NCBI GenBank assembly: GCA_002377245.1
Contig: DFPL01000036.1
Span: 1-9,820, forward strand
DNA from: Enterobacteriaceae bacterium UBA3516
Lineage (GTDB): Bacteria; Pseudomonadota; Gammaproteobacteria; Enterobacterales; Enterobacteriaceae
DNA length: 9,820 bases
Reading direction: 5' to 3'
Numbering within the stretch: the first letter of the stretch is position 1; each line of letters starts with the position of its first letter. Shown here in pieces: positions 1 through 6,093 of this stretch. The translations under genes were made by a program, and so were the position numbers. The notes beneath the pieces were generated by a model, which saw only the letters and a list, made by a program, of their open reading frames with translations, was not told where the DNA came from and did no database searches.

Positions 1-1019
1 GCTGGCCAGAAGTTCAGGTTAATACCGGCAGCGATGTGCGGCGGCACCAGCCCCTGATGATAGAGCACGTAAGAGAGCAGCAGGTAGTCCATATGGCTGC
101 GGTGGCAGGGCACATAGACAATTTCATGGCCGTCATGGGCCAGTTGGCGTACGCGCTCGGCGTTGTGCACGTTGATGCCCTGGTACAGGCGGTTCCAGGT
201 AAAGCTGAGGATACGGTCAGAGAGGCGAATCATCTCGTAAGAGAAGTTCGCCGCGATCTCTTCCATCAGCGCGATCGCGTTTTGCTGCGCCTTATCATGG
301 GAGATTTTCTTGCTGCGCGCTTCGTCTTCAACGGCGCGGGCAATGGCTTTCGAAGCCAGCAGCTTGTTGAACAGATCCTGACGCGCAGGCAGCCGTGGGC
401 CCACCGCAGCGAGACGCTGGCGAGCAAAATGCATACGCGCCACGCGCGCCAGTTTTTGCGCGATGATTTTATCCGTGCCGTGTTCAGTGGCCATACGGCG
501 CAGTGAAACTGGCGGTGAGAAACGCACAAAGCTGTCACGTCCAAGCCAGGAGATGGCAAAGAATTTCTGAATGCCATTGAGCATACGCAGCGGCGGATTC
601 ACTTCGCCCTTCTCGCGGCCTGGCGAACGACCGAACATCATCGAAACCGGCACCATCTGCACATCCAGGTCGGGATGGCTACGGTGCAAATCGAGGTAGT
701 CGTGAAACAGCTTGATGGACTCTTCTTTCGGTGTGTACCAGGTAAATACCCGCGGCCCACCATGAATGAAGATATATCGCGGCAGCTCCACGCCGTCGAT
801 CACAAGCGGTTCAAACGGGTCTGGCAAATCATGTGCCAGACATTGAGCGCGTAACGTCAGTAAGTCGGCCTTAGAGTTATAAGGCAAAACATACATAATA
901 GGGCGTGAGGTATCGAGCCCCAGTTCCTGTGCGGGTTCCGCAGGGATAGACTTACTTTTTACCAGCACGCTTAATGGTAAATTAAGTAATTTGTAGTAAA
1001 TTCGTGGCCAGCCGGACAT
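1..1019 (-). CDS. plsB: Glycerol-3-phosphate acyltransferase PlsB, N-terminal part (runs off the window)
   Basis: PlsB transfers an acyl chain from acyl-ACP or acyl-CoA to the sn-1 position of glycerol-3-phosphate at the inner membrane, the first step of phospholipid synthesis. About 339 of the roughly 807 residues expected for enterobacterial PlsB are visible. The N-terminus [17 protein letters not shown] matches E. coli PlsB as I remember it. The catalytic HX4D motif is present as CHRSHMD, with His306 encoded at 102-104 and Asp311 at 87-89. These are exactly the E. coli residue numbers, so there are no indels up to that point. The window cuts the gene shortly after this motif. The ATG at 1017-1019 was chosen because an in-frame stop lies only 16 codons upstream (TGA, read from 1068-1070 on the minus strand), with no ATG between. 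The Shine-Dalgarno match is poor. The gene diverges from dgkA. Confidence 0.97.
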   Translation of the reverse strand, partial: MSGWPRIYYKLLNLPLSVLVKSKSIPAEPAQELGLDTSRPIMYVLPYNSKADLLTLRAQCLAHDLPDPFEPLVIDGVELPRYIFIHGGPRVFTWYTPKEESIKLFHDYLDLHRSHPDLDVQMVPVSMMFGRSPGREKGEVNPPLRMLNGIQKFFAISWLGRDSFVRFSPPVSLRRMATEHGTDKIIAQKLARVARMHFARQRLAAVGPRLPARQDLFNKLLASKAIARAVEDEARSKKISHDKAQQNAIALMEEIAANFSYEMIRLSDRILSFTWNRLYQGINVHNAERVRQLAHDGHEIVYVPCHRSHMDYLLLSYVLYHQGLVPPHIAAGINLNFWP

Positions 1020-1148
1020 AAAGGATGTAAAGCCTCTGGTTATTAATGCCAATGCGCCGCAAGAATATCAGAAAGCGCGCACAAATTCTTTTGTACCTCT
1101 ATAACCTTACATAGAGATTGATGCTCATAACATAAAAAGGTTCTTTTA
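1020..1148. promoter_or_regulatory. plsB-dgkA divergent intergenic region with two inverted repeats
   Basis: This 129-bp spacer must hold the promoters of both plsB and dgkA. Two short inverted repeats are visible: ACAAA-N4-TTTGT (1081-1094) and CTCTAT-N8-ATAGAG (1097-1116). The second contains a TATAAC that could act as a -10 for dgkA (1100-1105), but no good -35 lies at the right distance. On the minus strand a TCTGA near 1069-1073 resembles a sigma-E -10, but I do not find a matching GGAACTT-like -35 at 16 bp. In E. coli plsB is reported to have a sigma-E promoter and dgkA to be BasR-controlled. Neither is demonstrated by this sequence. Confidence 0.35.
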
Positions 1149-1517
1149 ATGGCCAATAACACCACTGGCATGACCCGTATTATCAAAGCAGCCGGGTACT
1201 CCTGGAAAGGCGTCCGTGCCGCCTGGATAAACGAAGCTGCCTTTCGTCAGGAGTCCGTTGCGGTCATTCTGGCAATTATTATCGCTTGTTTCCTTGATGT
1301 CGACGCGATCACCCGCGTATTGCTGATTGGCTCGGTGGCGCTGGTGATGATCGTTGAAATTCTCAACAGTGCGATTGAAGCGGTCGTTGACCGTATTGGT
1401 TCGGATTTTCATGAACTTTCCGGACGGGCAAAAGATATGGGTTCAGCGGCGGTGCTCATGACCATTCTGGTTGCTCTCTTCACCTGGATTTCACTGCTGT
1501 GGGGCCATTTCCGATAA
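1149..1517 (+). CDS. dgkA: Diacylglycerol kinase DgkA
   Basis: This small integral inner-membrane kinase phosphorylates diacylglycerol to phosphatidic acid with MgATP, recycling the diacylglycerol left by membrane-derived oligosaccharide and lipid A modification. The 122-residue length equals E. coli DgkA, and the N-terminus MANNTTG-TRIIKAAGYSWKG is nearly identical. The family motif EILNSAIEAVVDRIG is intact. Counting the initiator Met, the catalytic Glu is E70, the metal-ligand pair is E29 and E77, and N73 is conserved. Three hydrophobic segments are visible, at about residues 35-49, 53-71 and 98-118, with the amphipathic surface helix at the start. The start has an AAGG at 1137-1140, 8 bases upstream. 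It diverges from plsB, fitting a phospholipid theme. It is followed by lexA, which has its own promoter and operator 64 bases after the dgkA stop. Confidence 0.98.
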   Translation: MANNTTGMTRIIKAAGYSWKGVRAAWINEAAFRQESVAVILAIIIACFLDVDAITRVLLIGSVALVMIVEILNSAIEAVVDRIGSDFHELSGRAKDMGSAAVLMTILVALFTWISLLWGHFR

Positions 1518-1562
1518 GCCTTCCAGAATTGCGCTAACTGCTGGTTTTTTGCGTAATTTTGG

Positions 1563-1591
1563 TTTCAAAATCGCCTTTAGCTGTATATACT
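1563..1591 (+). promoter_or_regulatory. lexA sigma-70 promoter
   Basis: A -35 element TTTCAA (1563-1568) and a -10 element TATACT (1586-1591) are separated by 17 bp. The -10 lies inside the first LexA box, so repressor and RNA polymerase compete for the site. The arrangement is the same as the E. coli lexA promoter as I know it. Confidence 0.8.
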
Positions 1592-1596
1592 CACAG
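1581..1596 (+). promoter_or_regulatory. LexA box 1 (SOS operator)
   Basis: CTGTATATACTCACAG fits the CTGT-N8-ACAG SOS consensus. It overlaps the -10 of the lexA promoter, which allows autorepression by LexA. Confidence 0.96.
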
Positions 1597-1601
1597 CATA
1601 A

Positions 1602-1617
1602 CTGTATATACACCCAG
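1602..1617 (+). promoter_or_regulatory. LexA box 2 (SOS operator)
   Basis: CTGTATATACACCCAG is a second SOS box, 21 bp downstream of the first and therefore on the same helical face. The last half-site is CCAG instead of ACAG, as in the E. coli operator. The AGGGGG Shine-Dalgarno of lexA (1616-1621) overlaps its end, so operator and ribosome binding site are fused. Confidence 0.95.
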
Positions 1618-1625
1618 GGGGCGGA

Positions 1626-2240
1626 ATGAAAGCTTTAACGGCCAGGCAGCAAGAGGTGTTCGATCTCATTCGCGATCGAATCAACCAAACCGGCATGCCG
1701 CCGACGCGTGCGGAGATCGCGCAACAGTTGGGGTTCCGTTCCCCAAACGCTGCCGAAGAGCATTTAAAAGCGTTGGCGCGTAAAGGCGTACTTGAGATTG
1801 TCTCTGGCGCATCGCGCGGTATTCGTTTGTTGCTGGAAGTCGAAGAAGACGCCGGTTTACCGCTGGTAGGCCGTGTTGCTGCAGGTGAACCTCTGTTGGC
1901 TCAGCAGCATATTGAAGGCCATTATCAGGTCGATCCTTCTCTGTTCAAACCGAATGCGGATTTTCTGCTGCGCGTAAGTGGAATGTCCATGAAAGACATC
2001 GGCATTATGGACGGTGACTTGCTGGCAGTGCATAAAACGCAGGACGTACGTAATGGTCAGGTCGTTGTCGCGCGCATTGACGATGAAGTGACCGTCAAGC
2101 GACTGAAAAAGCAGGGTAATACGGTTGAATTGCTGCCTGAAAACAGCGAGTTCTCGCCGATTGTGGTCAATTTGCGTGAGCAAAACTTCACGATCGAAGG
2201 TCTGGCAGTCGGTGTGATTCGCAATGGCGAATGGCTGTAA
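1626..2240 (+). CDS. lexA: SOS repressor and self-cleaving protease LexA
   Basis: LexA represses SOS genes and is inactivated by RecA-stimulated self-cleavage. The N-terminal winged helix-turn-helix covers about residues 1-69, and its DNA-reading segment around RSPNAAEEH (residues 38-46) is intact. The C-terminal S24-type domain has the scissile Ala86-Gly87 bond (VAAGEP), nucleophile Ser121 (SGMSMKD) and general base Lys158 (DDEVTVKRL). The protein has 204 residues against 202 in E. coli. The two extra residues lie in the acidic hinge ([14 protein letters not shown]), so the catalytic residues shift from 119 and 156 to 121 and 158. The start is set by an AGGGGG ribosome site inside the operator. 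Expression is autoregulated through the two SOS boxes upstream. Unusually, dinF does not follow; an intrinsic terminator does. Confidence 0.99.
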   Translation: MKALTARQQEVFDLIRDRINQTGMPPTRAEIAQQLGFRSPNAAEEHLKALARKGVLEIVSGASRGIRLLLEVEEDAGLPLVGRVAAGEPLLAQQHIEGHYQVDPSLFKPNADFLLRVSGMSMKDIGIMDGDLLAVHKTQDVRNGQVVVARIDDEVTVKRLKKQGNTVELLPENSEFSPIVVNLREQNFTIEGLAVGVIRNGEWL

Positions 2241-2251
2241 CCCTCAATTAT

Positions 2252-2287
2252 AAGCCGTGGTAGCGCTCTGTGTTGTCACGGTTTTTT
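2252..2287 (+). terminator. Rho-independent terminator after lexA
   Basis: CCGTGG (2255-2260) pairs with TCACGG (2276-2281, one G-T pair), followed by six T (2282-2287). The upstream AAG can extend the stem against the first Ts. The loop is long (15 bases) and the stem modest, so efficiency is uncertain. Its position 15 bases after the lexA stop suggests a monocistronic lexA. Confidence 0.6.
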
Positions 2288-2505
2288 AATAAAATTCAAT
2301 AAATTAGATATTCTTTCTTTCTGTTTTTCTCCTCTCTTTCTGCCGATAGACGTTCTTAAAAATACCGTCTGGATGGTTAAAAATTCCGAATAAATCCACC
2401 GCGTCGTTATCCGTGACTACAATTATTATCACGTTCAGCAGATTACGAACGTAACAAAAATGGATGAATACTCGCTATTCAAAACCGAACGATGAGGAAA
2501 TGATT
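2288..2505 (+). promoter_or_regulatory. lexA-yjbJ spacer with probable yjbJ promoter and inverted repeats
   Basis: No gene or recognisable dinF remnant is visible here. The region holds a 30-base pyrimidine tract with a single purine (2311-2340) and a direct repeat TTAAAAAT at 2356-2363 and 2377-2384, 21 bp apart. CTACAATTA at 2417-2425 resembles the sigma-S -10 (C at -13, then TAYACT-like, then TA). CGTGA/TCACG arms (2412-2416 and 2429-2433) flank this -10. A second inverted repeat, ACGTTC-N10-GAACGT (2431-2452), would lie in the leader. In E. coli yjbJ is known as a sigma-S dependent gene. The promoter call here is inference from the -10 alone, since no -35 is evident. Confidence 0.4.
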
Positions 2506-2715
2506 ATGAATAAAGACGAAATCGGCGGTAACTGGAAACAGTTCAAAGGTAAAGCGAAAGAACAGTGGGGCAAATTGACCGACGATGATATGACCATCAT
2601 CGAAGGTAAACGCGACCAGCTGGTAGGTAAAATTCAGGAACGTTATGGCTACCAGAAAGATCAGGCGGAAAAAGAAGTCGTTGATTGGGAAACCCGCAAC
2701 GAATACCGCTGGTAG
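2506..2715 (+). CDS. yjbJ: CsbD-family stress-associated protein YjbJ
   Basis: This is a small, very hydrophilic, highly charged 69-residue protein (MNKDEIGGNWKQFKGKAKEQ...), the same length as E. coli YjbJ and differing at only a few positions I can recall. CsbD-like proteins (Pfam CsbD) accumulate under general stress or in stationary phase; the biochemical function is not established. The pattern GGNWKQFKGKAKEQWGKLTDDD is the family signature, and no signal peptide or membrane segment is seen. The ATG at 2506 was chosen over upstream in-frame ATGs (2464, 2500) because GAGGA (2494-2498) lies 7 bases before it and the family begins there. It is a single-gene unit, terminated by a hairpin shared with the convergent zur. 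Confidence 0.95.
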   Translation: MNKDEIGGNWKQFKGKAKEQWGKLTDDDMTIIEGKRDQLVGKIQERYGYQKDQAEKEVVDWETRNEYRW

Positions 2716-2807
2716 TCCTTTTCCCCTCTGAATATGCATTAGAGTGACTACCCTGCCCGACGGTACATGGACGTACCACTCTTTTCAAATCACACTGCTT
2801 AAAAGAG

Positions 2808-2831
2808 AAACCGCCGCTAGCGCGGTTTTTT
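2808..2831. terminator. Terminator between convergent yjbJ and zur
   Basis: AAACCGC (2808-2814) pairs with GCGGTTT (2822-2828) around a 7-base loop that is itself near-palindromic (CGCTAGC). The T-run after the stem favours the plus direction (yjbJ). The minus side reads CTCTTTT, so it may also stop zur. The hairpin overlaps the last codons and the TAG stop of zur (2817-2819). Confidence 0.85.
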
Positions 2832-3332
2832 CTTTACCAGAATCGAGTGATCATGGTGGCATTCGCCCTGATGACGACACGCTTCCACTTCGGCGCATTT
2901 AGCGCACAAACCATGTGCTTCGATGACATTATGACGTAAGGCAAATCCTAATTTAGCCGCCAGTGCATGCATAATATCTTCTGCGCCTTCCGCTTGTTCT
3001 TCTTTAACTACGCCGCATCTGTCGCAAATAAACATGGCCGACGTGTGGGTCGGTTGATCGAACAGATGGCACAGGACGTAGCTGTTGGTGGACTCTACTT
3101 TGTGCACGAAACCTTGTTCCAGAAGGAAGTCCAGCGCGCGATAAACGGTAGGGGGTTTCGCCTGCGGTTCGCTCTCCCGCAGCAGATCCAGCAGATCATA
3201 AGCGCTAATTGCACCTTCCCGCAGACTTAGCAGACGTAGAACTTCGAGGCGCTGTGGCGTCAGACGCACATTGCGCTGCACACACAGTTTTTCAGCCTGC
3301 GCTAGCATCTCTTGCGAAGTGGTCTTGTCCAT
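2817..3332 (-). CDS. zur: Zinc uptake regulator Zur (Fur family)
   Basis: Zur is the zinc-sensing repressor of zinc import and of zinc-free ribosomal protein paralogues. The 171-residue length equals E. coli Zur. The N-terminal winged helix (about 1-85) contains RNVRLTPQRLEVLRLL and the recognition segment PPTVYRALDFLLEQGFVHKVES. The C-terminal dimerisation domain has both structural zinc CXXC pairs, C103/C106 and C143/C146. It also has the regulatory-site ligands H77, C88, H96 and E111, all at E. coli numbering. The His/Cys-rich tail (ACRHQGECHHDHS) is typical. The ATG at 3330-3332 was chosen because AGAGGA lies just upstream; in-frame extension to 3359 adds residues absent from the family. 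The gene converges on yjbJ and diverges from the TraF-like gene, whereas in E. coli yjbL follows at that position. Confidence 0.98.
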   Translation of the reverse strand: MDKTTSQEMLAQAEKLCVQRNVRLTPQRLEVLRLLSLREGAISAYDLLDLLRESEPQAKPPTVYRALDFLLEQGFVHKVESTNSYVLCHLFDQPTHTSAMFICDRCGVVKEEQAEGAEDIMHALAAKLGFALRHNVIEAHGLCAKCAEVEACRHQGECHHDHSILVKKKPR

Positions 3333-3429
3333 TGTCGTCCTCTCATTTCCCGGCGGCATAATTCCTCACTTTACCATGTTCTGCACTAAACGCCGAGATC
3401 GGGCTTCTTCCTCCGGCTTTCACAATCGC

Positions 3430-3459
3430 ATTACGTCTTCTATAAATAATGAGGGTCAA
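3430..3459 (-). promoter_or_regulatory. Possible zur promoter
   Basis: On the minus strand TTGACC (3459-3454) and CGTAAT (3435-3430) are spaced 18 bp, a 5/6 match to the -35 and 4/6 to the -10. Transcription would begin near 3423, giving a leader of about 90 bases before the zur ATG. This is motif matching only. Confidence 0.35.
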
Positions 3460-3479
3460 TTCTTATAACTATAATTTCT
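3457..3479. promoter_or_regulatory. Imperfect Zur-box-like palindrome
   Basis: TTATA-AC-TATAA (3463-3474) is a perfect inverted repeat. Its left flank, CAATTCTTATA, matches 8 of 11 positions of the gamma-proteobacterial Zur half-site GAAATGTTATA as I remember it. The right half is worse, and the central spacer is 2 bp where the consensus has 1. AT-richness makes chance plausible. If real it could act on both zur and the TraF-like gene. Confidence 0.2.
3470..3475 (+). promoter_or_regulatory. Probable -10 box for the TraF-like gene
   Basis: A perfect TATAAT lies about 130 bases before the chosen start codon. No convincing -35 lies at 16-18 bp upstream, so the promoter may need an activator. 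Predicted transcription start is near 3482, inside the inverted repeat that follows. Confidence 0.4.
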
Positions 3480-3504
3480 GCCAGTTAATACCTGTTTGGC
3501 AGAA
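3476..3504. promoter_or_regulatory. 8-bp perfect inverted repeat, operator-like
   Basis: TTCTGCCA (3476-3483) and TGGCAGAA (3497-3504) are exact reverse complements separated by 13 bases. The repeat is 21 bp from arm start to arm start, which is two helical turns. It directly abuts the TATAAT and overlaps the predicted transcription start, so a bound protein would block initiation. It is not a terminator (no T-run). The regulator is unknown. It could instead be a hairpin at the 5' end of the mRNA. Confidence 0.5.
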
Positions 3505-3544
3505 TTAGACATTTTTCCGGTGTTATTCGCAGCAATAGAGCATT

Positions 3545-3568
3545 CCTGTTCATGTAAAAAGGAACAGG
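3545..3568 (+). promoter_or_regulatory. Leader hairpin upstream of the TraF-like gene
   Basis: CCTGTTC (3545-3551) pairs perfectly with GAACAGG (3562-3568) around a 10-base A-rich loop, followed by a run of eight A (3573-3580). It is not a plus-strand terminator. It sits about 40 bases before the GTG start and could affect mRNA stability or translation. Confidence 0.4.
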
Positions 3569-3606
3569 GCATAAAAAAAACTCATCTGACTACGAGACGC
3601 ATAATT

Positions 3607-4932
3607 GTGAAAAACAAACTCAAACTTTCAGTGGTCGCTATCGCTGTCTCCTTTTCCGTGGCCAATCAAGCGGGAGCAGCGAATACCTGGGCGGAAGCGC
3701 GTAATGATGCAATGGGGGGGACGGGGGTGGCGTCTGCCAGTTATGGTAGTGCGGCATTAATTAACCCGGCACTTCTGGCAAAAGCAAAACCTGAAGATGA
3801 TATATCCGTTATTCTGCCAAGTTTTACCGCGCAAATTAACGATAAAGACGATCTGCGTAATGAAATTGAAGATATCAATGACAAGATTGACTACTACGGC
3901 GATGTTGTTGATGGTCTTTCACTGGGCGATGTTCTGGCTGACCCTATTGGTACCGTCAATCAGTTCCAGAGTGCCGCAGGCGATCTTGCGGACTCCCTTG
4001 AATTCCTGAAAGGCAAGCGCGCCAGTGCGAATGCGGGGGCGGGGATCGCGGTTAGTATTCCAAACGACACGTTGTCGGTCGCCTTTGTTACCAAAGCGCA
4101 GGCGCATGCCTTTGTGACCACCTCTATCGATCAGCAGGATATCCAGTATCTGCGTGAAATGGATGATCCCAACGACCCGGGTGATTTTGCGACGCCAAGT
4201 TTGAGGGCGTTGGATGCTGCAGTGCGGGGTTCCGATGAAATTAAGGACAACCTCAATTCTACCGCATCGGGTCGCGCTGCTATTGTCTCCGATTTTGGCG
4301 TTGCTTTTGCGCACCAGTTTGAAGCGGGCGGCGTGCCGTTGATGGTGGGTGTAACACCGAAAATGCAGAAAACCTGGCTTTATAACTACACCACCTCAAT
4401 CAGTGACTACAACAAAAATGACTGGAAAAAGGATCGTTATCGTAATGACGATACCTCGTTCAACATTGACGTAGGTCTGGCTGCGGATCTGACTGAAAAC
4501 TTCACGGTAGGCTTAACCGGGCAGAACCTTATTTCTAATAACATCGATACGAAAGATGTCCGCGTTGAGAACCGTCGTACCGGTGAAGTGAAGAGTTATA
4601 AAGACACTTACCAAATCAGCCCGTTGGTCACTGCCGGTGTGGCGTGGCAGAACGAGCTGTTGACGTTAAGTGCAGACGGTGACCTGACCGAAACCAAGGG
4701 CTTCAAAAGTGAGAAGAACTCTCAGTTTGTGGGCGTCGGTGCCGAAGTTCGCCCGCTTAACTGGCTGGCAGTACGCGCCGGTTATCGTGCGGACGTGAAG
4801 GGGGATGAAAGTAACGTCTTTACCGGCGGTGTTGGCTTTGCACCCTTTAATACCGTGCACGTAGATTTAACCGGCATGGTGGGTGAAAGAGAAACCTGGG
4901 GTGCGGGCGCGCAGCTGAGCCTGACATTCTGA
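3607..4932 (+). CDS. TraF-like (TraF_2 / FadL-like) predicted outer-membrane beta-barrel protein
   Basis: I recognise this as the chromosomal family usually labelled conjugal transfer protein TraF (Pfam TraF_2); its function is not established. From GTG 3607 the product has 441 residues. A clear Sec signal peptide ([20 protein letters not shown], then AGA) should be cleaved after about residue 24. The mature start carries [25 protein letters not shown], like the AMGG-G-A...NPA-L segment at the mature start of FadL-type outer-membrane channels. Alternating-residue strands, [19 protein letters not shown] near the end, and the C-terminal LSLTF ending in Phe are typical of beta-barrels assembled by BAM. 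The GTG was chosen because it starts exactly at the signal peptide; its ribosome site is weak, and an upstream in-frame TTG (3496) looks non-coding. There are no conjugation genes nearby. It occupies the E. coli yjbL-yjbM position. Confidence 0.8.
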   Translation: MKNKLKLSVVAIAVSFSVANQAGAANTWAEARNDAMGGTGVASASYGSAALINPALLAKAKPEDDISVILPSFTAQINDKDDLRNEIEDINDKIDYYGDVVDGLSLGDVLADPIGTVNQFQSAAGDLADSLEFLKGKRASANAGAGIAVSIPNDTLSVAFVTKAQAHAFVTTSIDQQDIQYLREMDDPNDPGDFATPSLRALDAAVRGSDEIKDNLNSTASGRAAIVSDFGVAFAHQFEAGGVPLMVGVTPKMQKTWLYNYTTSISDYNKNDWKKDRYRNDDTSFNIDVGLAADLTENFTVGLTGQNLISNNIDTKDVRVENRRTGEVKSYKDTYQISPLVTAGVAWQNELLTLSADGDLTETKGFKSEKNSQFVGVGAEVRPLNWLAVRAGYRADVKGDESNVFTGGVGFAPFNTVHVDLTGMVGERETWGAGAQLSLTF

Positions 4933-4936
4933 TGAC

Positions 4937-4965
4937 AAACCGGAGGCCTCGCGCCTCCGGTTTTT
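4937..4965 (+). terminator. Strong terminator after the TraF-like gene
   Basis: A perfect 11-bp stem AAACCGGAGGC (4937-4947) / GCCTCCGGTTT (4953-4963) has a 5-base loop and a T-run to 4965. It starts 4 bases after the stop codon, so the TraF-like gene is transcribed alone. Confidence 0.95.
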
Positions 4966-4970
4966 CTTTG

Positions 4971-4979
4971 TGCTATAGT
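4971..4979 (+). promoter_or_regulatory. Extended -10 promoter of dusA
   Basis: TGCTATAGT has the TG-N extension and a 5/6 -10 hexamer (TATAGT, 4974-4979). The -35 region would fall within the preceding terminator and shows no match, as is common for extended -10 promoters. The leader would be about 30 bases. Confidence 0.55.
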
Positions 4980-5015
4980 AGCGCCCCTTTTTTCCGTAAA
5001 GCTTATTTATTCGCC

Positions 5016-6011
5016 ATGTCGCCAGAAATTCAGCCCGCTGCTTACCCCGCTCACCGCTTCTCCATCGCGCCGATGCTCGACTGGACGGACAGGCATTGCC
5101 GTTACTTCCTGCGTCAGCTTTCGCGCCATACTCTGCTTTACACCGAGATGGTGACGACAGGGGCGATTATCCACGGTAAAGGCGACTATCTGGCCTACAG
5201 TGATAATGAACACCCTGTTGCCTTGCAGTTAGGCGGGAGTGACCCGGCAGCCCTGGCGCAGTGTGCAAAACTGGCCGAGCAGCGTGGTTATGATGAGATC
5301 AACCTGAACGTCGGCTGTCCATCGGATCGCGTGCAGAACGGCATGTTTGGAGCCTGCCTGATGGGCAATGCTCAACTGGTTGCTGACTGTATCAAGGCGA
5401 TGCGTGATGTTGTCTCGATTCCTGTGACCGTCAAAACCCGTATCGGGATCGACGATCAGGACAGCTACGAATTCCTCTGCGACTTCATCAATACGGTATC
5501 CGGCAAAGGCGAATGTGAGACCTTTATCATTCACGCGCGCAAGGCATGGCTGTCTGGACTGAGTCCGAAAGAGAACCGCGAAATCCCACCGCTGGATTAC
5601 CCGCGCGTTTACCAGCTCAAGCGTGATTTCTCGCATCTCACCCTGTCCATCAACGGGGGCATTAAGTCGCTGGAAGAGGCGCAGGTCCATCTTGAACATA
5701 TGGATGGCGTAATGGTAGGGCGTGAGGCGTATCAGAACCCAGGCATCCTGGCGCGCGTGGACAGAGAGATTTTTGGCGTGGATGGCCCGGATGCCGATCC
5801 GGTTGCCGTGGTGCGTGCCATGTACCCCTACATTGAAAATGAGCTACAACAAGGCACTTACCTCGGTCATATCACGCGACACATGCTGGGCCTGTTCCAG
5901 GGCATTCCGGGTGCACGCCAGTGGCGGCGTTACCTCAGCGAAAACGCCCACAAGCCGGGTGCCGGTGTCGCCGTGCTGGAACATGCCCTGAGCCTGGTAG
6001 CCGATCGTTAA
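5016..6011 (+). CDS. dusA: tRNA-dihydrouridine(20/20a) synthase DusA
   Basis: DusA is an FMN- and NADPH-dependent enzyme that reduces uridine 20 (and 20a) in the tRNA D-loop. The 331-residue product has the TIM-barrel start [17 protein letters not shown]. It also has the catalytic Cys101 in [17 protein letters not shown]-contacting K140 (VTVKTRIG) and H173 (IIHARKAW), and the phosphate-binding GG at SINGGI and GREAYQNP. The C-terminal helical tRNA-binding domain includes [25 protein letters not shown] in two adjoining blocks. ATG 5016 was chosen because it follows the promoter and terminator and gives the usual family length. No Shine-Dalgarno is visible, and the first 14 residues diverge from E. 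coli, so the start is less certain than the gene. Reading in frame back to 4932 would translate the terminator. Confidence 0.97.
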   Translation: MSPEIQPAAYPAHRFSIAPMLDWTDRHCRYFLRQLSRHTLLYTEMVTTGAIIHGKGDYLAYSDNEHPVALQLGGSDPAALAQCAKLAEQRGYDEINLNVGCPSDRVQNGMFGACLMGNAQLVADCIKAMRDVVSIPVTVKTRIGIDDQDSYEFLCDFINTVSGKGECETFIIHARKAWLSGLSPKENREIPPLDYPRVYQLKRDFSHLTLSINGGIKSLEEAQVHLEHMDGVMVGREAYQNPGILARVDREIFGVDGPDADPVAVVRAMYPYIENELQQGTYLGHITRHMLGLFQGIPGARQWRRYLSENAHKPGAGVAVLEHALSLVADR

Positions 6012-6040
6012 ATTTTCACCACATGTTCGTCAATTTCACT

Positions 6041-6069
6041 AAACCCTGCACCTGCTTGCAGGGTTTTTT
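6041..6069 (+). terminator. Terminator after dusA
   Basis: AAACCCTGCA (6041-6050) pairs perfectly with TGCAGGGTTT (6057-6066) around a 6-base loop, with six T (6064-6069). It separates dusA from the sigma-54 promoter of pspG. Confidence 0.93.
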
Positions 6070-6093
6070 ATTGATAAATCAAAGAGAAATACG

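Noticed and set aside
36..577. Open frames opposite and beside plsB (36-506 plus, 266-577 minus)
   Set aside because: They overlap the conserved PlsB frame, have no ribosome site and no recognisable product.
970..986. CTTAAT-N5-ATTAAG resembling a PmrA/BasR box near dgkA
   Set aside because: It lies inside plsB codons for the conserved LLNLPLS segment, and the halves are inverted where tandem halves are expected.
1523..1550. CCAG...CTGG followed by six T after dgkA as a terminator
   Set aside because: The stem is only 4 bp with a 14-base loop and does not extend, so it is too weak to call.
2464..2505. Longer yjbJ start
   Set aside because: The added residues are not part of the family, and the good ribosome site serves ATG 2506.
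2762..2777. GGTAC-N6-GTACC hairpin downstream of yjbJ
   Set aside because: It is only a 5-bp stem without a T-run; the strong terminator is at 2808-2831.
3496..3606. Extension of the TraF-like protein to the TTG at 3496
   Set aside because: It would put 37 residues before a normal signal peptide and cover the leader hairpin and poly-A tract.
3607..4932. Evidence of a conjugation system from the TraF label
   Set aside because: No other tra, mob or plasmid genes are present, the neighbours are core chromosomal genes, and the protein looks like an outer-membrane barrel.
4930..5015. TGATGA coupling of the TraF-like gene and dusA
   Set aside because: The in-frame extension would translate the strong terminator and the dusA promoter and has no family similarity.
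6067..6090. IHF site upstream of pspG
   Set aside because: TTGAT/ATCAA halves are present (6071-6082), but neither orientation has the required TTR/YAA partner at 4-base spacing.
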